From NCBI RefSeq assembly GCF_000718165.1, contig NZ_JOEY01000006.1:1-64000 (forward strand): DNA of 64,000 nt, given 5' to 3'. Position 1 is the stretch's first letter. The number at the start of each line of letters is the position of its first letter. This DNA is from Streptomyces fulvoviolaceus (GTDB lineage Bacteria > Actinomycetota > Actinomycetes > Streptomycetales > Streptomycetaceae). The position numbers were made by a program, and so were the translations under genes. The notes under the pieces were generated by a model, which saw only the letters and a list, made by a program, of their open reading frames with translations, was not told the DNA's origin and did no database searches. Below are positions 8,108 through 16,667 of the stretch, one piece after another.

Positions 8108-9388
8108 GTGGACGACTTCGAGGCAATCGACTTCTTCCGGGACGAGCAGGTGGTCGCGGACCCCTACCCGTACCTGGACGCCCTGCGCGGACAGTGCCCC
8201 GTGCATCGCGAGAGGCACCACGACGTGATGATGGTGACCGGGTACGACGAGGCGGTGCAGGTCTACAACGACACCGACACCTTCTCCTCCTGCATCTCGG
8301 TGACCGGCCCCTTCCCCGGCTTCCCGGTCCCGCTGGAGGGCGACGACGTCAGCGAGCTCATCGAGGAGCACCGCGACGGGCTCCCGATGAGCGACCAGCT
8401 CCCCACCCTCGACCCGCCGAAGCACACCGATCACCGCGCGCTGCTGATGCGGCTGATCACCCCGAAGCGCCTCAAGGAGAACGAGGCGTCGATGTGGCAC
8501 CTCGCCGACGGGCTCCTGGACACCTATCTCGCCCCCGGCGAGGGCGAGTTCATCAACGGTTTCGCCGGGCCCTTCACCCTGCTCGTCATCGCCGACCTGC
8601 TCGGCGTGCCCGAGGAGGACCGCCAGGAGTTCATGGACAGGCTCCAGCGGCGACCGCAGACGGAGGCCGGCGTCGGGAGCACCGGCGACGACACGCTGCA
8701 CCACTCACCACTGGAATTCCTCTACGGCCGTTTCGCGACGTACATCGAGGAGCGCCGGCAAGCACCCCGCGAGGACGTGCTCACCGGCCTGGCCACCGCG
8801 ACCTTCCCGGACGGCTCGACGCCCGAGGTCGCCGATGTCGTCCGGGTCGCCGCCAACCTCTTCGCGGCGGGCCAGGAGACCACCGTCCGGCTGCTCGGCG
8901 CCGCGCTCCGGCTCATCGCCGAACAGCCGGAACTCCAGAGGCTGTTGCGCGCCGAGCGCCACCGCATCCCGCACTTCATCGAGGAGACGCTGCGGACGGA
9001 GAGCCCGGTCAAGGGCGACTTCCGGCTGTCGAAGGTGCCGACCACGGTGGGCGGGGTCGACGTTCCCGCCGGCACCACGCTGATGGTGCTGAACAGTGCC
9101 GCCAACCGCGATCCGCGCCAGTTCGAGGACCCGGCGGCGTTCGACGTCGGCCGGGCGAACGTCCGCCGCCATCTCTCGTTCGGCCGCGGCGTCCACAGCT
9201 GCCCGGGGGCACCGCTCGCCCGCGCCGAGGCCCGGGTGACCCTGGAGCGGCTCCTCGACCGTACGACGGACATCCGGATCGCGGAGTCCGTGCACGGCCC
9301 CGCGGACGCCCGTCGCTACCAGTACGTCCCGACCTTCATCCTGCGCGGCCTCACCCATCTCAACCTGGAGTGGGGCGAGGCCCGGTGA
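8108..9388 (+). CDS. Cytochrome P450
   Basis: 426 residues, soluble bacterial class. I-helix motif AGQETT at 254-259, ExxR at 293-296, and heme loop FGRGVHSCPG with Cys365 as thiolate ligand. The usual acid before the I-helix Thr pair is replaced by Gln-Glu, a common bacterial variant. The start is GTG at 8108 behind GGAGGGAG; an ATG at 7988 in frame would run through the operator and lacks P450-like sequence. Its stop overlaps the ferredoxin start (GTGA), so the pair is translationally coupled. It probably hydroxylates the pathway substrate or side chain. Confidence 0.95.
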   Translation: MDDFEAIDFFRDEQVVADPYPYLDALRGQCPVHRERHHDVMMVTGYDEAVQVYNDTDTFSSCISVTGPFPGFPVPLEGDDVSELIEEHRDGLPMSDQLPTLDPPKHTDHRALLMRLITPKRLKENEASMWHLADGLLDTYLAPGEGEFINGFAGPFTLLVIADLLGVPEEDRQEFMDRLQRRPQTEAGVGSTGDDTLHHSPLEFLYGRFATYIEERRQAPREDVLTGLATATFPDGSTPEVADVVRVAANLFAAGQETTVRLLGAALRLIAEQPELQRLLRAERHRIPHFIEETLRTESPVKGDFRLSKVPTTVGGVDVPAGTTLMVLNSAANRDPRQFEDPAAFDVGRANVRRHLSFGRGVHSCPGAPLARAEARVTLERLLDRTTDIRIAESVHGPADARRYQYVPTFILRGLTHLNLEWGEAR

Positions 9389-9573
9389 AGGTCACCGTCG
9401 ACGACGACAGCTGCCGGGGCCACGGGGTCTGCTGCACCCTGTGCCCCGAGGTGTTCGACCTGAGCGACGACGGCTACGCCGTGGTCGAAACCCCCGACGT
9501 CCCGGCCGAGTTCGAGGATGCCGTCCGTTCCGCCGCCGGCATGTGCCCCGAACACGCGATCACAGTGAGCTGA
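9385..9573 (+). CDS. Ferredoxin, P450-associated, His-variant cluster ligand
   Basis: 62 residues. The ligands follow C10-x2-H13-x2-C16 and C54-P, with additional Cys17 and Cys20; the His replaces the second Cys of a standard [4Fe-4S] motif, as in many actinobacterial P450 ferredoxins that carry [3Fe-4S] or unusual clusters. It should deliver electrons to the P450 whose stop codon it overlaps by 4 bp. The NAD(P)H:ferredoxin reductase is not adjacent. Confidence 0.92.
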   Translation: MKVTVDDDSCRGHGVCCTLCPEVFDLSDDGYAVVETPDVPAEFEDAVRSAAGMCPEHAITVS

Positions 9574-9581
9574 GGAGCACC

Positions 9582-9893
9582 ATGCCGAAGGCGTACGTCA
9601 TCTTCACCGAGGCCATCAAGGACCCGGCAGGCATGGCCGCTTACGGCAAGGCCGCCGGGCCCACGTTGGCCGAGGGCGACGCCCGGGTCCTGGCGGCCGA
9701 TCCCCGGCCCGAGGTCCTGGAGGGCGAGTGGCACGGCAACCAGACCGTCGTCCTGGAGTTCGCGTCGATGGAGGCGGCCCGGGCCTGGTACGAGTCGGCC
9801 GCGTACGCGAAGGCGAAGCCCCTGCGGCAGGCGGCGGCCGACACCAACGCCGTGATCGTGTCCGGGTTCGTCATGCCGTCGGCGGGTGAGTGA
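9582..9893 (+). CDS. DUF1330 family protein
   Basis: 103 residues with the DUF1330 ferredoxin-like fold: N-terminal AYVIFTEAIKDP, a central V-L-E-G-E-W strand, and SMEAARAWYESAAY, which matches the conserved W-Y-x-S-x-x-Y motif. No enzymatic function is established for the family; dimeric alpha/beta-barrel relatives include monooxygenases and isomerases. It follows the ferredoxin by 8 bp and ends the P450 operon. Confidence 0.85.
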   Translation: MPKAYVIFTEAIKDPAGMAAYGKAAGPTLAEGDARVLAADPRPEVLEGEWHGNQTVVLEFASMEAARAWYESAAYAKAKPLRQAAADTNAVIVSGFVMPSAGE

Positions 9894-9942
9894 GCTCCGT
9901 CCAGCTGTCCTGCAGGCGTTCGCCACCGCGCACCGACGGCGC

Positions 9943-10770
9943 TCATGAACGTGCCGCCAGTGCCGCGCACACCCCGCCGTCGACCAGGATGTCGACGCCG
10001 GTGAGGAACGAGGCCTCGTCCGAGAGCAGGAAGGCGACGACGGCGGCGAGTTCGTCGGGGCGGCCCTCACGGCCGAGCGCCGACTGCTCCACGAGTACCT
10101 TCATCGACGGGTGCTTCTCCGCCTCCTGCCTGCCTTGAGGCGTCGCGACGATGCCGGGCGACACGGAGCAGACCCGGGCCCCGAGCCGCCCCAGCCGCAC
10201 CGCCTCCCGCTGTACGAAGCGGTGGACGCCGCGTTTGGCCCAGGTGTAGGCCGTGCCCGGGTCCTCGAGGTCCGGGCCGACGGCGTCCCGGAGGCGGTCG
10301 AGGAACCGCGCGTCGAGCGGGTCGGCCAGGACCGACTCCGCGGCGGGGTTCGGCCCCTTGTCGCCGAACTGTGCCGCCATCGAGGCGAAGCACACCAGCG
10401 TCGTGCCCTCGGTGGCCAGCGGCCGGAGTGCCTCGGCCAGCAGCGCCGTACCGACGAGGTCGACCAGGAGGATGCGGCGCCAGTCGGCCATGGTCGGCGA
10501 GATGCCGGCGGCGTGGGCGACGGCTCTCAGCGTGCCGAGCTCGCGGGCGCGGGCGGCGAGCCGGGGCAGCCCGTCCCGGTCGGTGATGTCGAGGACGAAG
10601 GGCTCAACCACCGCACCGTGCCCATGGGCTGACAGATCGTCAGCAGCTGCCCGGACGGTCGCCTCGTCCCGGTCGACCAGCAGCAGCCGGTCCACCGTGG
10701 CGGTCAGGCGTCGCGCGCACTCCAGTCCCATGCCCCGGCCGGCACCGGTGGCGATCCCCACGGTTGTCAT
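9943..10770 (-). CDS. SDR with long Ser-Tyr insertion, 3-alpha-hydroxysteroid dehydrogenase-like
   Basis: 275 residues. TGAGRGMG cofactor loop at 8-15, catalytic Ser130, Tyr175 and Lys179 (YTWAK). The 45-residue Ser-to-Tyr spacing is far longer than the 12-13 of classical SDRs and resembles Comamonas 3-alpha-hydroxysteroid dehydrogenase/carbonyl reductase (spacing 41). A hydroxysteroid or alicyclic alcohol substrate is therefore reasonable, but this is inference. Last gene of the TetR-VOC-SDR operon; its ATG overlaps the VOC stop by 4 bp bases (ATGA). Confidence 0.85.
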   Translation of the reverse strand: MTTVGIATGAGRGMGLECARRLTATVDRLLLVDRDEATVRAAADDLSAHGHGAVVEPFVLDITDRDGLPRLAARARELGTLRAVAHAAGISPTMADWRRILLVDLVGTALLAEALRPLATEGTTLVCFASMAAQFGDKGPNPAAESVLADPLDARFLDRLRDAVGPDLEDPGTAYTWAKRGVHRFVQREAVRLGRLGARVCSVSPGIVATPQGRQEAEKHPSMKVLVEQSALGREGRPDELAAVVAFLLSDEASFLTGVDILVDGGVCAALAARS

Positions 10771-11222
10771 CCGTTCCTCCTGCCGGTCGCCCAGAACCGC
10801 TCCAGCGCCGGCTGCAGCGTGCGGGTCACGAGTTCGATGCGCGGGCCGGTGGCGCCGCGGTGGAACGCCCAGTACGGGGTGCCGTCGGGGCGTGTGCCGA
10901 CGGCCTCGACCGTGTGGCCGCGCCGCGCGAGTTCGACGGAGTCGGCCGCCACGTCGTCCGACCAGTACCCGAGGTGATGGACGCCCGAGTCGGCGGGCTG
11001 CCAGAGGGTCCCGGGGATGCTCTGGACGAGTTCCACCCGGGGTGTGGACATCGAATACACCGACTTGAGGTCGAGCACGGTGTCACCGCCGGGCAGGCGC
11101 ACCGTGGCGGGCACTTCGATCTCCTCGCACCACTGGTGTCCGAACACCTCCGAGAGTTCGGCCGCGGCCGCGGCCATGTCGTCGACGACGATCCCGACGT
11201 GGAACTGATCGCTGGGTTTCAC
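10767..11222 (-). CDS. VOC superfamily protein (glyoxalase/epimerase-like)
   Basis: 151 residues forming two beta-alpha-beta-beta-beta repeats. The four metal ligand positions look filled: His in FHVGIV, Glu in RVELVQ, His in HHLGYW, Glu in RIELVT, the H-E-H-E pattern shared by methylmalonyl-CoA epimerase and glyoxalase I. An acyl-CoA epimerase or lyase-type step is possible. The start is GTG at 11222, overlapping the TetR stop (GTGA). Placement directly after a regulator of the regulon argues for a role in the same pathway. Confidence 0.82.
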   Translation of the reverse strand: MKPSDQFHVGIVVDDMAAAAAELSEVFGHQWCEEIEVPATVRLPGGDTVLDLKSVYSMSTPRVELVQSIPGTLWQPADSGVHHLGYWSDDVAADSVELARRGHTVEAVGTRPDGTPYWAFHRGATGPRIELVTRTLQPALERFWATGRRNG

Positions 11223-11905
11223 TCGCAGGCTCCCTGGTGTGTGACCGTGCGCAGGCAGAACCGGGTGATGTGGTCGACGTCGGCGCCGGTGGGCCGCCTC
11301 CGTTGCCACAGGTGGTCCGCAAGCCTGCCCACGGTCGCGTGGGCGGCGAGGGACGCGTCCAAGTCGGGGTTCTCACTGCCGAGTTCGGCATACGGCGCAC
11401 GCAGCGGCACGGCCAGCAGCCCGGCGGCCGACGGCGGGCCCGCGAGGAACCCCTCCCCCACGCTCTGCGCGTTCCACATGACGGCCAGCGTCGCCGCCGC
11501 CGTCTCCTCGTCCATCGCCTGGGAGAGCACGCCCTCGACCCAGCGGCGTACCTTCCCCTCCGGCGTGGGCTCCTTGGCCATCTGGTGGGTGATGTAGCCG
11601 CACAGGCGCTCGGCGCCGTCCTCCATGATCGCGGCGACCAGCGCGTCCTTCGAGCGGAAGTGCCGGTAGAAGGCCTCGTTCGACAGTCCGGCCGCCGTCA
11701 CGATCTCGGCGACACGCGGCCGCGAGGCGGTGCCGCAGCGCCGCATGACCTCCAGCGCCGCGTCGAGCAGCGCGCGCACCTCGGACGCGTAGTGGGCGCC
11801 GCGCCTGGCCAGCGCTCGCCGTGCGATGCGGTCGGCCACGTCACCGGTGTCACCGGGGCCTTCCGCAACGCCGTTCCGCGTCGGGGGAATTGTGTTCTCT
11901 TTCAT
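11219..11905 (-). CDS. TetR-family transcriptional regulator (candidate island regulator 1)
   Basis: 228 residues with an N-terminal TetR helix-turn-helix (about residues 64-84, ending in GLSNEAFYRHFRSKDAL) and a C-terminal ligand domain. TetR proteins near fatty-acid or steroid catabolism usually repress until an acyl-CoA ligand binds. The ATG at 11905 abuts the palindrome at 11906-11920 with no ribosome site, so the mRNA is probably leaderless; an in-frame ATG at 11941 would run into the facing gene's leader. The operator touching its own start suggests autorepression. First gene of TetR-VOC-SDR. Confidence 0.88.
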   Translation of the reverse strand: MKENTIPPTRNGVAEGPGDTGDVADRIARRALARRGAHYASEVRALLDAALEVMRRCGTASRPRVAEIVTAAGLSNEAFYRHFRSKDALVAAIMEDGAERLCGYITHQMAKEPTPEGKVRRWVEGVLSQAMDEETAAATLAVMWNAQSVGEGFLAGPPSAAGLLAVPLRAPYAELGSENPDLDASLAAHATVGRLADHLWQRRRPTGADVDHITRFCLRTVTHQGACE

Positions 11906-11920
11906 GAGAACGCTATTCTG
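11906..11920. promoter_or_regulatory. Operator palindrome GAGAACGCTATTCTG
   Basis: Two mismatches from the perfect island palindrome. It fills the gap between the TetR start and the ribosome site (AAGGAG) of the facing ACAD gene, so binding here would block both directions. Confidence 0.72.
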
Positions 11921-11942
11921 GCACTCGCCGGAAGGAGACACA

Positions 11943-13244
11943 ATGTCGTGGGACTTCGAAACAGACCCGGACTACCAGGCGCAGCTGGACTGGGCGGCCC
12001 AGTTCGTGCGGGAGGAGGTCGAACCGCTCGATCTCCTGTGGGACGGGCTGCAGTTCACCCCGCCCGACGAGAACCTCCGCCGCGTCCTCGACCCGCTGAA
12101 GAAGGAGGTGCGGGCCCACGGACTCTGGGCGACACACCTCGGCCCCGACCTGGGCGGCGAGGGCCACGGGCAGGTCAAGCTCTGCCTGCTCAACGAGATC
12201 CTGGGCCGCTCCTCCTGGGCCCCGATCGTCTTCGGCTGCCAGGCCCCGGACACGGGCAACGCCGAGATCCTCGCCCACTACGGCACGCCGGGGCAGAAGG
12301 ACCGCTATCTGCGTCCGCTCCTCGACGGCGAGATCTTCTCCTGCTACTCGATGACCGAGCCTCAGGCGGGCTCCGACCCGAAGGAGTTCACCACGCGGGC
12401 GGTGCGGGACGGGAACGAGTGGGTCGTCAGCGGCTGGAAGTACTTCTCCTCCAACGCGAAGACCGCTGCCTTCTTCATCGTCATGGCCGTGACGGACCCG
12501 GACGGCGACCCGTACAAGAGCATGTCGATGTTCCTGGTCCCGGCCGACACCCCGGGGATCGTCATCGAGCGGAATGTCGCTCTCGCCGGTGAACCGGAGG
12601 AGCGTGGCTCGCACGCGCTCGTGCACTACGACGACGTACGGGTGCCGGCGGACGCACTGCTCGGCGGTGAGGGCCAGGCCTTCGTGATCGCCCAGACGCG
12701 GCTCGGCGGCGGGCGGATCCACCACGCGATGCGGACGATCGGGCTGGCGGGCAAGGCCTTCGACATGATGTGCGAGCGGGCGCTGAGCCGGCAGACGCAG
12801 GGCACTGCCCTCGCCGACAAGCAGTTCGTGCAGGGGCACATAGCCGACTCGTACGCGCAGCTCACGCAGTTCCGGCTCGCCGTGCTGCACACGGCATGGA
12901 AGATCGACAAGTACAACGACTACCGCAAGGTCCGCAAGGACATCGCCATGGTCAAGACCCAGCTTCCCACCGTGCTGCACGACGTCGCGCACCGCGCGAT
13001 CCAGGTCCACGGCGCGCTCGGGGTGAGCGGTGACATGCCCTTGTTCCGGATGCTGCTGGGCGCCAGCGTCCTCGGTATCGCCGACGGTCCGACCGAGGTG
13101 CACAAGGTCACGGTCGCCCGGCAGGTACTGCGCGACCACAAGCCGAGCGCCGACCTGTGGCCGAGCGCGTATCTGCCGAAACGGGTCGCGGCGGCCCGCG
13201 CGAAGTACGCCGAGTTCCTTCAGGACGAGGCGGGCGGCCGATGA
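11943..13244 (+). CDS. Acyl-CoA dehydrogenase, ACAD10/11-like
   Basis: 433 residues. It has MTEPQAGSD, then WKYFSSNA, RLGGGRIHHAMR and IADGPTEVHK; the last replaces the Y-E-G-T Glu with an Asp-containing D-G-P, typical of the ACAD10/ACAD11 branch. Its stop overlaps the start of a phosphotransferase-fold gene (ATGA). In mammalian ACAD11 the same two domains are fused, and in Pseudomonas levulinate catabolism (LvaA/LvaC) the pair converts 4-hydroxyacyl-CoA to enoyl-CoA through a 4-phospho intermediate. The same chemistry is likely here. Confidence 0.9.
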   Translation: MSWDFETDPDYQAQLDWAAQFVREEVEPLDLLWDGLQFTPPDENLRRVLDPLKKEVRAHGLWATHLGPDLGGEGHGQVKLCLLNEILGRSSWAPIVFGCQAPDTGNAEILAHYGTPGQKDRYLRPLLDGEIFSCYSMTEPQAGSDPKEFTTRAVRDGNEWVVSGWKYFSSNAKTAAFFIVMAVTDPDGDPYKSMSMFLVPADTPGIVIERNVALAGEPEERGSHALVHYDDVRVPADALLGGEGQAFVIAQTRLGGGRIHHAMRTIGLAGKAFDMMCERALSRQTQGTALADKQFVQGHIADSYAQLTQFRLAVLHTAWKIDKYNDYRKVRKDIAMVKTQLPTVLHDVAHRAIQVHGALGVSGDMPLFRMLLGASVLGIADGPTEVHKVTVARQVLRDHKPSADLWPSAYLPKRVAAARAKYAEFLQDEAGGR

Positions 13245-14260
13245 TCGACGTCGAGCGGCTGGCCGGCTGGCTGGACGAGTCCGGGCTCCCCGGCAAGGGC
13301 GAGCCGATCGAGCATCACTACGTCTCCGGTGGTGCGCAGAACGAGATCTACGAGATCCGCCGCGGCGAACTCCACTGCGCGCTGCGCATCCCGCCGGCCA
13401 CCGCCCCGGCCGCCCGGGACGAGGGCATCCTGCGGGAGTGGCGGATCACCGAGGCGCTCAACGGCACGGACGTACCGCACACCGAGGCCGTCGCCGTCTG
13501 CACGGACTCCACCGTCCTGGGCCGTACGTTCTATCTGATGGAGTTCGTCGACGGCTGGTCACCCATGGGCGTACGCGGCTGGGCGGCGCCGTTCGACACG
13601 GATCTCGCTGCGCGAGCTGGGTTGGGACACCAGCTCGCCGAGGGGATCGCGCTGCTGTCCAAGGTGGACTGGCGGGCGAAGGGACTGCAGGACCTGGGCC
13701 GCCCCGACGGCTTCCACGAACGCCAGGTCGACCGCTGGACCCGCTACTTGGACCGGATCAAGGGCCGCGAACTGCCCGGCTTCGACGTCGCCGCCGCGTG
13801 GCTGCGCGCACACAAGCCACTCGACTACGTCCCCGGCCTGATGCACGGCGACTACCAGTTCGCCAACGTGATGTTCCGGCACGGCGCACCGGCCCGGCTC
13901 GCCGCGATCGTCGACTGGGAGATGGGCACGGTCGGCGACCCCAAGCTCGACCTCGCCTGGATGCTCCGCGGCTGGCCCGAGGACACCAGCACACCCGAGG
14001 CGGCGACCGCCCTGTACGTCGACTTGACGGGCATGCCGTCCCGCACCGAGCTCATCCAGCACTACGCCTCGGTCTCGGGCCGCCAGGTCGACGACATGGA
14101 CTACTACGACGTCCTCGCCCAGTGGAAGCTGGCCGTCGTCCTCGAACAGGGCTACCAACGCGCCGGGGACAACGAGAAGTTGCAGGCCTTCGGCCCGATG
14201 GTGCTGGACCTCATGAGGAGCGCGGCAGAGTTGGCCGAGACGACCAGGTACGGGTCGTAG
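13241..14260 (+). CDS. Aminoglycoside-phosphotransferase-fold kinase, ACAD11/LvaA-like
   Basis: 339 residues, APH fold. Brenner-type catalytic loop H202-G-D204 with N209, and metal-binding D225-W-E227. These proteins phosphorylate the hydroxyl of 4-hydroxyacyl-CoAs in LvaA and mammalian ACAD10/11 systems rather than antibiotics. Co-translation with the preceding ACAD supports that role and argues against drug resistance. Mycobacterial homologues are sometimes named as acyl-CoA dehydrogenases by association. It ends at a strong terminator. Confidence 0.88.
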   Translation: MIDVERLAGWLDESGLPGKGEPIEHHYVSGGAQNEIYEIRRGELHCALRIPPATAPAARDEGILREWRITEALNGTDVPHTEAVAVCTDSTVLGRTFYLMEFVDGWSPMGVRGWAAPFDTDLAARAGLGHQLAEGIALLSKVDWRAKGLQDLGRPDGFHERQVDRWTRYLDRIKGRELPGFDVAAAWLRAHKPLDYVPGLMHGDYQFANVMFRHGAPARLAAIVDWEMGTVGDPKLDLAWMLRGWPEDTSTPEAATALYVDLTGMPSRTELIQHYASVSGRQVDDMDYYDVLAQWKLAVVLEQGYQRAGDNEKLQAFGPMVLDLMRSAAELAETTRYGS

Positions 14261-14292
14261 ACCGCCCGCCCGGAGGAACCACTCCGGATCGC

Positions 14293-14340
14293 GTTGCGGT
14301 AGGGGGTGCGGAGGAATGCCTCCGCACCCCCTACCGCAAC
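14293..14340. terminator. Strong bidirectional hairpin terminator
   Basis: A perfect 22-bp inverted repeat (14293-14314 and 14319-14340) with a 4-base loop lies between the convergent kinase and ACAD genes. The perfect symmetry serves both strands. Confidence 0.9.
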
Positions 14341-14374
14341 GTCGGCAGACCAGCCTCGGCTCGGCTCTGCCGCC

Positions 14375-15523
14375 TCACAGCCCCAGCGACTTGGCGATGA
14401 TGACCTTCATGACCTCGCTCGTGCCGGCGTAGATGCGGGTGATGCGCGCGTCGGTGTAGAGCCGGGCGATGGGGTACTCCGCCATGTAGCCGTAGCCGCC
14501 GAAGAGTTGGAGGCAGCGGTCGACGGCGCGGGCCTGCATCTCGGTGCAGAAGAGTTTCACCTTGGCGGCGTCGGCGCCGGACAGTTCGCCGTCGACCAGG
14601 TCGAGCACCGCGCGGTCGAGCATCGTCTGCGCGGCCTCGATCTCGGCGGCGACCGCGGCGAGTTCGAACTTGGTGTTCTGGAAGGACGCCACCGTCTTCC
14701 CGAAGACCTCGCGCTCCTTGACGTACGCGATGGTCGCCTCCAGGGCGGCCCGCGCCTGGGCGACCGAGCCGACCGCGACGGTCATCCGTTCCTGCGGCAG
14801 GTTGTGGCCGAGGTAGCGGAAGGCGGCGCCCTCCTCCCCCAGCCGGTTCGCCACGGGCACGCGTACGTCGTCGAAGGCCAGCTCGACCGTGTCCTGGACC
14901 TTGATGCCCATCTTCTCGAGGACGCGTCCGCGGGTGAACCCGGGCATGCCGTCCTCGACGACCAGCAGGGTCAGGCCCGCACGCCGGTTCTCGGGGTCGG
15001 TCGAGGTGCGGGCGACCACGATCACCAGGTCGGCGAGCAGGCCGCCGGTGATGAACGTCTTGGCCCCGTTGAGGACGTACGCGTCACCGTCGCGTACGGC
15101 TGTCGACCGGATGCCCGCCAGGTCGGACCCCGTACCCGGCTCGGTCATGGCGATCGCGGTCAGCAGCTTCCCGGAGGCCAGACCGGGGAACCAGCGCTGC
15201 CGCTGCGCCTCGTCGGCGTAGGCGAGGAAGTAGGGCAGGACGACGTCGAGTTGGGTGCGCACGGTGCCGAGGGTGACGAGGGCGCGGGCGGCCTCCTCCT
15301 GGAGGACGACGTTGTAGCGGTAGTCGTCGAGGCCTGCTCCGCCGTACTCCTCGGGCACGGCCATGCCCAACAGGCCGAGGGAGCCGAGCTGTTCGAAGAC
15401 CGAGCGTGGCAGGCGGCCGGCCTTCTCCCAGGAGGGGTAGTTCGGCACGACCTCCTTGGCCACGAACTCCCTTACCAGTTTGCGGAATTCCTCATGGTCG
15501 GCGTGGAAGACCTCTCGGCGCAC
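14375..15523 (-). CDS. Acyl-CoA dehydrogenase
   Basis: 382 residues, full-length homotetramer type. MTEPGTGSD, GAKTFITGG, and C-terminal LFGGYGYMAEYPIARLYTDARI then YAGTSEVM; the Glu of Y-E-G-T is Ala here, as in long-chain and isovaleryl-type enzymes that keep the base on another helix. The start is GTG at 15523 behind GGAGG. Last gene of the 12-gene transporter/beta-oxidation operon starting at 26511. Confidence 0.92.
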   Translation of the reverse strand: MRREVFHADHEEFRKLVREFVAKEVVPNYPSWEKAGRLPRSVFEQLGSLGLLGMAVPEEYGGAGLDDYRYNVVLQEEAARALVTLGTVRTQLDVVLPYFLAYADEAQRQRWFPGLASGKLLTAIAMTEPGTGSDLAGIRSTAVRDGDAYVLNGAKTFITGGLLADLVIVVARTSTDPENRRAGLTLLVVEDGMPGFTRGRVLEKMGIKVQDTVELAFDDVRVPVANRLGEEGAAFRYLGHNLPQERMTVAVGSVAQARAALEATIAYVKEREVFGKTVASFQNTKFELAAVAAEIEAAQTMLDRAVLDLVDGELSGADAAKVKLFCTEMQARAVDRCLQLFGGYGYMAEYPIARLYTDARITRIYAGTSEVMKVIIAKSLGL

Positions 15524-15533
15524 GATGCCTCCG

Positions 15534-16667
15534 TCAGGAGAGAAGTTCGACGAGCGTGGCGTTGGCCGTGCCGCCGCCCTCGCACATGGTCTGCAGGCCG
15601 TAGCGGATCCCGTGGTCGCGCATGTGGTGGATCATGCGGGTCATCAGGACCGCCCCGGACGCCCCGAGCGGATGGCCGAGCGCGATGGCACCGCCGAGGG
15701 GGTTGAGCAGCACCGGGTCGGCGCCCGTTTCCGCCAGCCAGGCGAGCGGCACCGGCGCGAAGGCCTCGTTCACCTCGAACACGCCTACCTCGCCGAGGCC
15801 CACCCCGGCCTTGCGCAGCACCCTCGACGTCGCCGGGATCGGGCCGGTGAGCATGAGCACCGGATCGACGCCGACGACCGCGCCCGCGCGGTACCGGACG
15901 ATCGGAGTCAGCCCCAACTCCCTTGCCCGCTCGGGAGTCGTCACCAGCAGCGCCGCCGCGCCGTCGGAGATCTGGGAGGCGTTGCCCGCGTGGATCACTC
16001 CGTCGTCGAGGAAGGCGGGTTTCAGAGAGGCGAGCTTCTCGACGGTGCTTCCCCGCCGTACTCCCTCGTCGGCCGTCACGGCGCCCACCGGCACGATCTG
16101 TGTGTCGAAGGCGCCCGCGTCCTGGGCTGCGGCGGCACGCTCATGCGAGAGCACGGCGAACTCGTCCAGCAGGGTGCGCGTGAAGCCCCACTTCTGCGCG
16201 ATCTTCTCGGCGGACACCCCCTGGTTGAAGGAGAATCCCTCGTAACGGGCGAGGACTTGGGGTCCGTACGGCATTCCGGTCGCCCGCGCCGAGCCGAGCG
16301 GCACCCGGCTCATGACCTCGACGCCGCCCGCCACGACGACGTCCTGCTGGCCGGACATGACGGCCTGCGCGGCGAAGTCGAGGGCCTGCTGGCTCGACCC
16401 GCAGGCCCGGTTGACCGTCGTGCCGGGGATGGTCTCGGGCCAGCCGGCGGCGAGGACCGCGTACCGGCCGATGTTGCTGGACTGGTCGCCGACCTGGGAG
16501 ACGCAGCCCCAGACGACGTCGTCCACGACGGCAGGGTCGACGCCGGTGCGCCGGGCGAGCTCGGTCAGGACCACGGCGGAGAGGTCGGCGGCGTGCATGC
16601 CGGACAGGCCGCCGTTCCGCTTGCCGACGGGGGTGCGGACCGCCTCGACGATCACTGCTTCGCGCAT
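15534..16667 (-). CDS. Thiolase (acetyl-CoA C-acyltransferase)
   Basis: 377 residues. Nucleophilic Cys89 in NRACGSSQQA, NEAF, GHPLGASG and the second Cys in MCEGGGTANA complete the thiolase set. It should cleave a 3-ketoacyl-CoA, releasing acetyl- or propionyl-CoA. Its start overlaps the crotonase stop by 16 bp. Together with the crotonase, SDR and ACAD of this operon it forms a full beta-oxidation turn. Confidence 0.93.
   Translation of the reverse strand: MREAVIVEAVRTPVGKRNGGLSGMHAADLSAVVLTELARRTGVDPAVVDDVVWGCVSQVGDQSSNIGRYAVLAAGWPETIPGTTVNRACGSSQQALDFAAQAVMSGQQDVVVAGGVEVMSRVPLGSARATGMPYGPQVLARYEGFSFNQGVSAEKIAQKWGFTRTLLDEFAVLSHERAAAAQDAGAFDTQIVPVGAVTADEGVRRGSTVEKLASLKPAFLDDGVIHAGNASQISDGAAALLVTTPERARELGLTPIVRYRAGAVVGVDPVLMLTGPIPATSRVLRKAGVGLGEVGVFEVNEAFAPVPLAWLAETGADPVLLNPLGGAIALGHPLGASGAVLMTRMIHHMRDHGIRYGLQTMCEGGGTANATLVELLS

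Noticed and set aside
13241..14260. Aminoglycoside resistance gene
   Set aside because: The APH fold is real, but coupling to an ACAD10/11-type gene and the sequence branch point to acyl-CoA metabolism.
14293..14340. Miniature transposable element suggested by the perfect 22-bp inverted repeat
   Set aside because: It is a single hairpin with a 4-base loop between convergent stops and without target duplication, so a terminator is the simpler reading.
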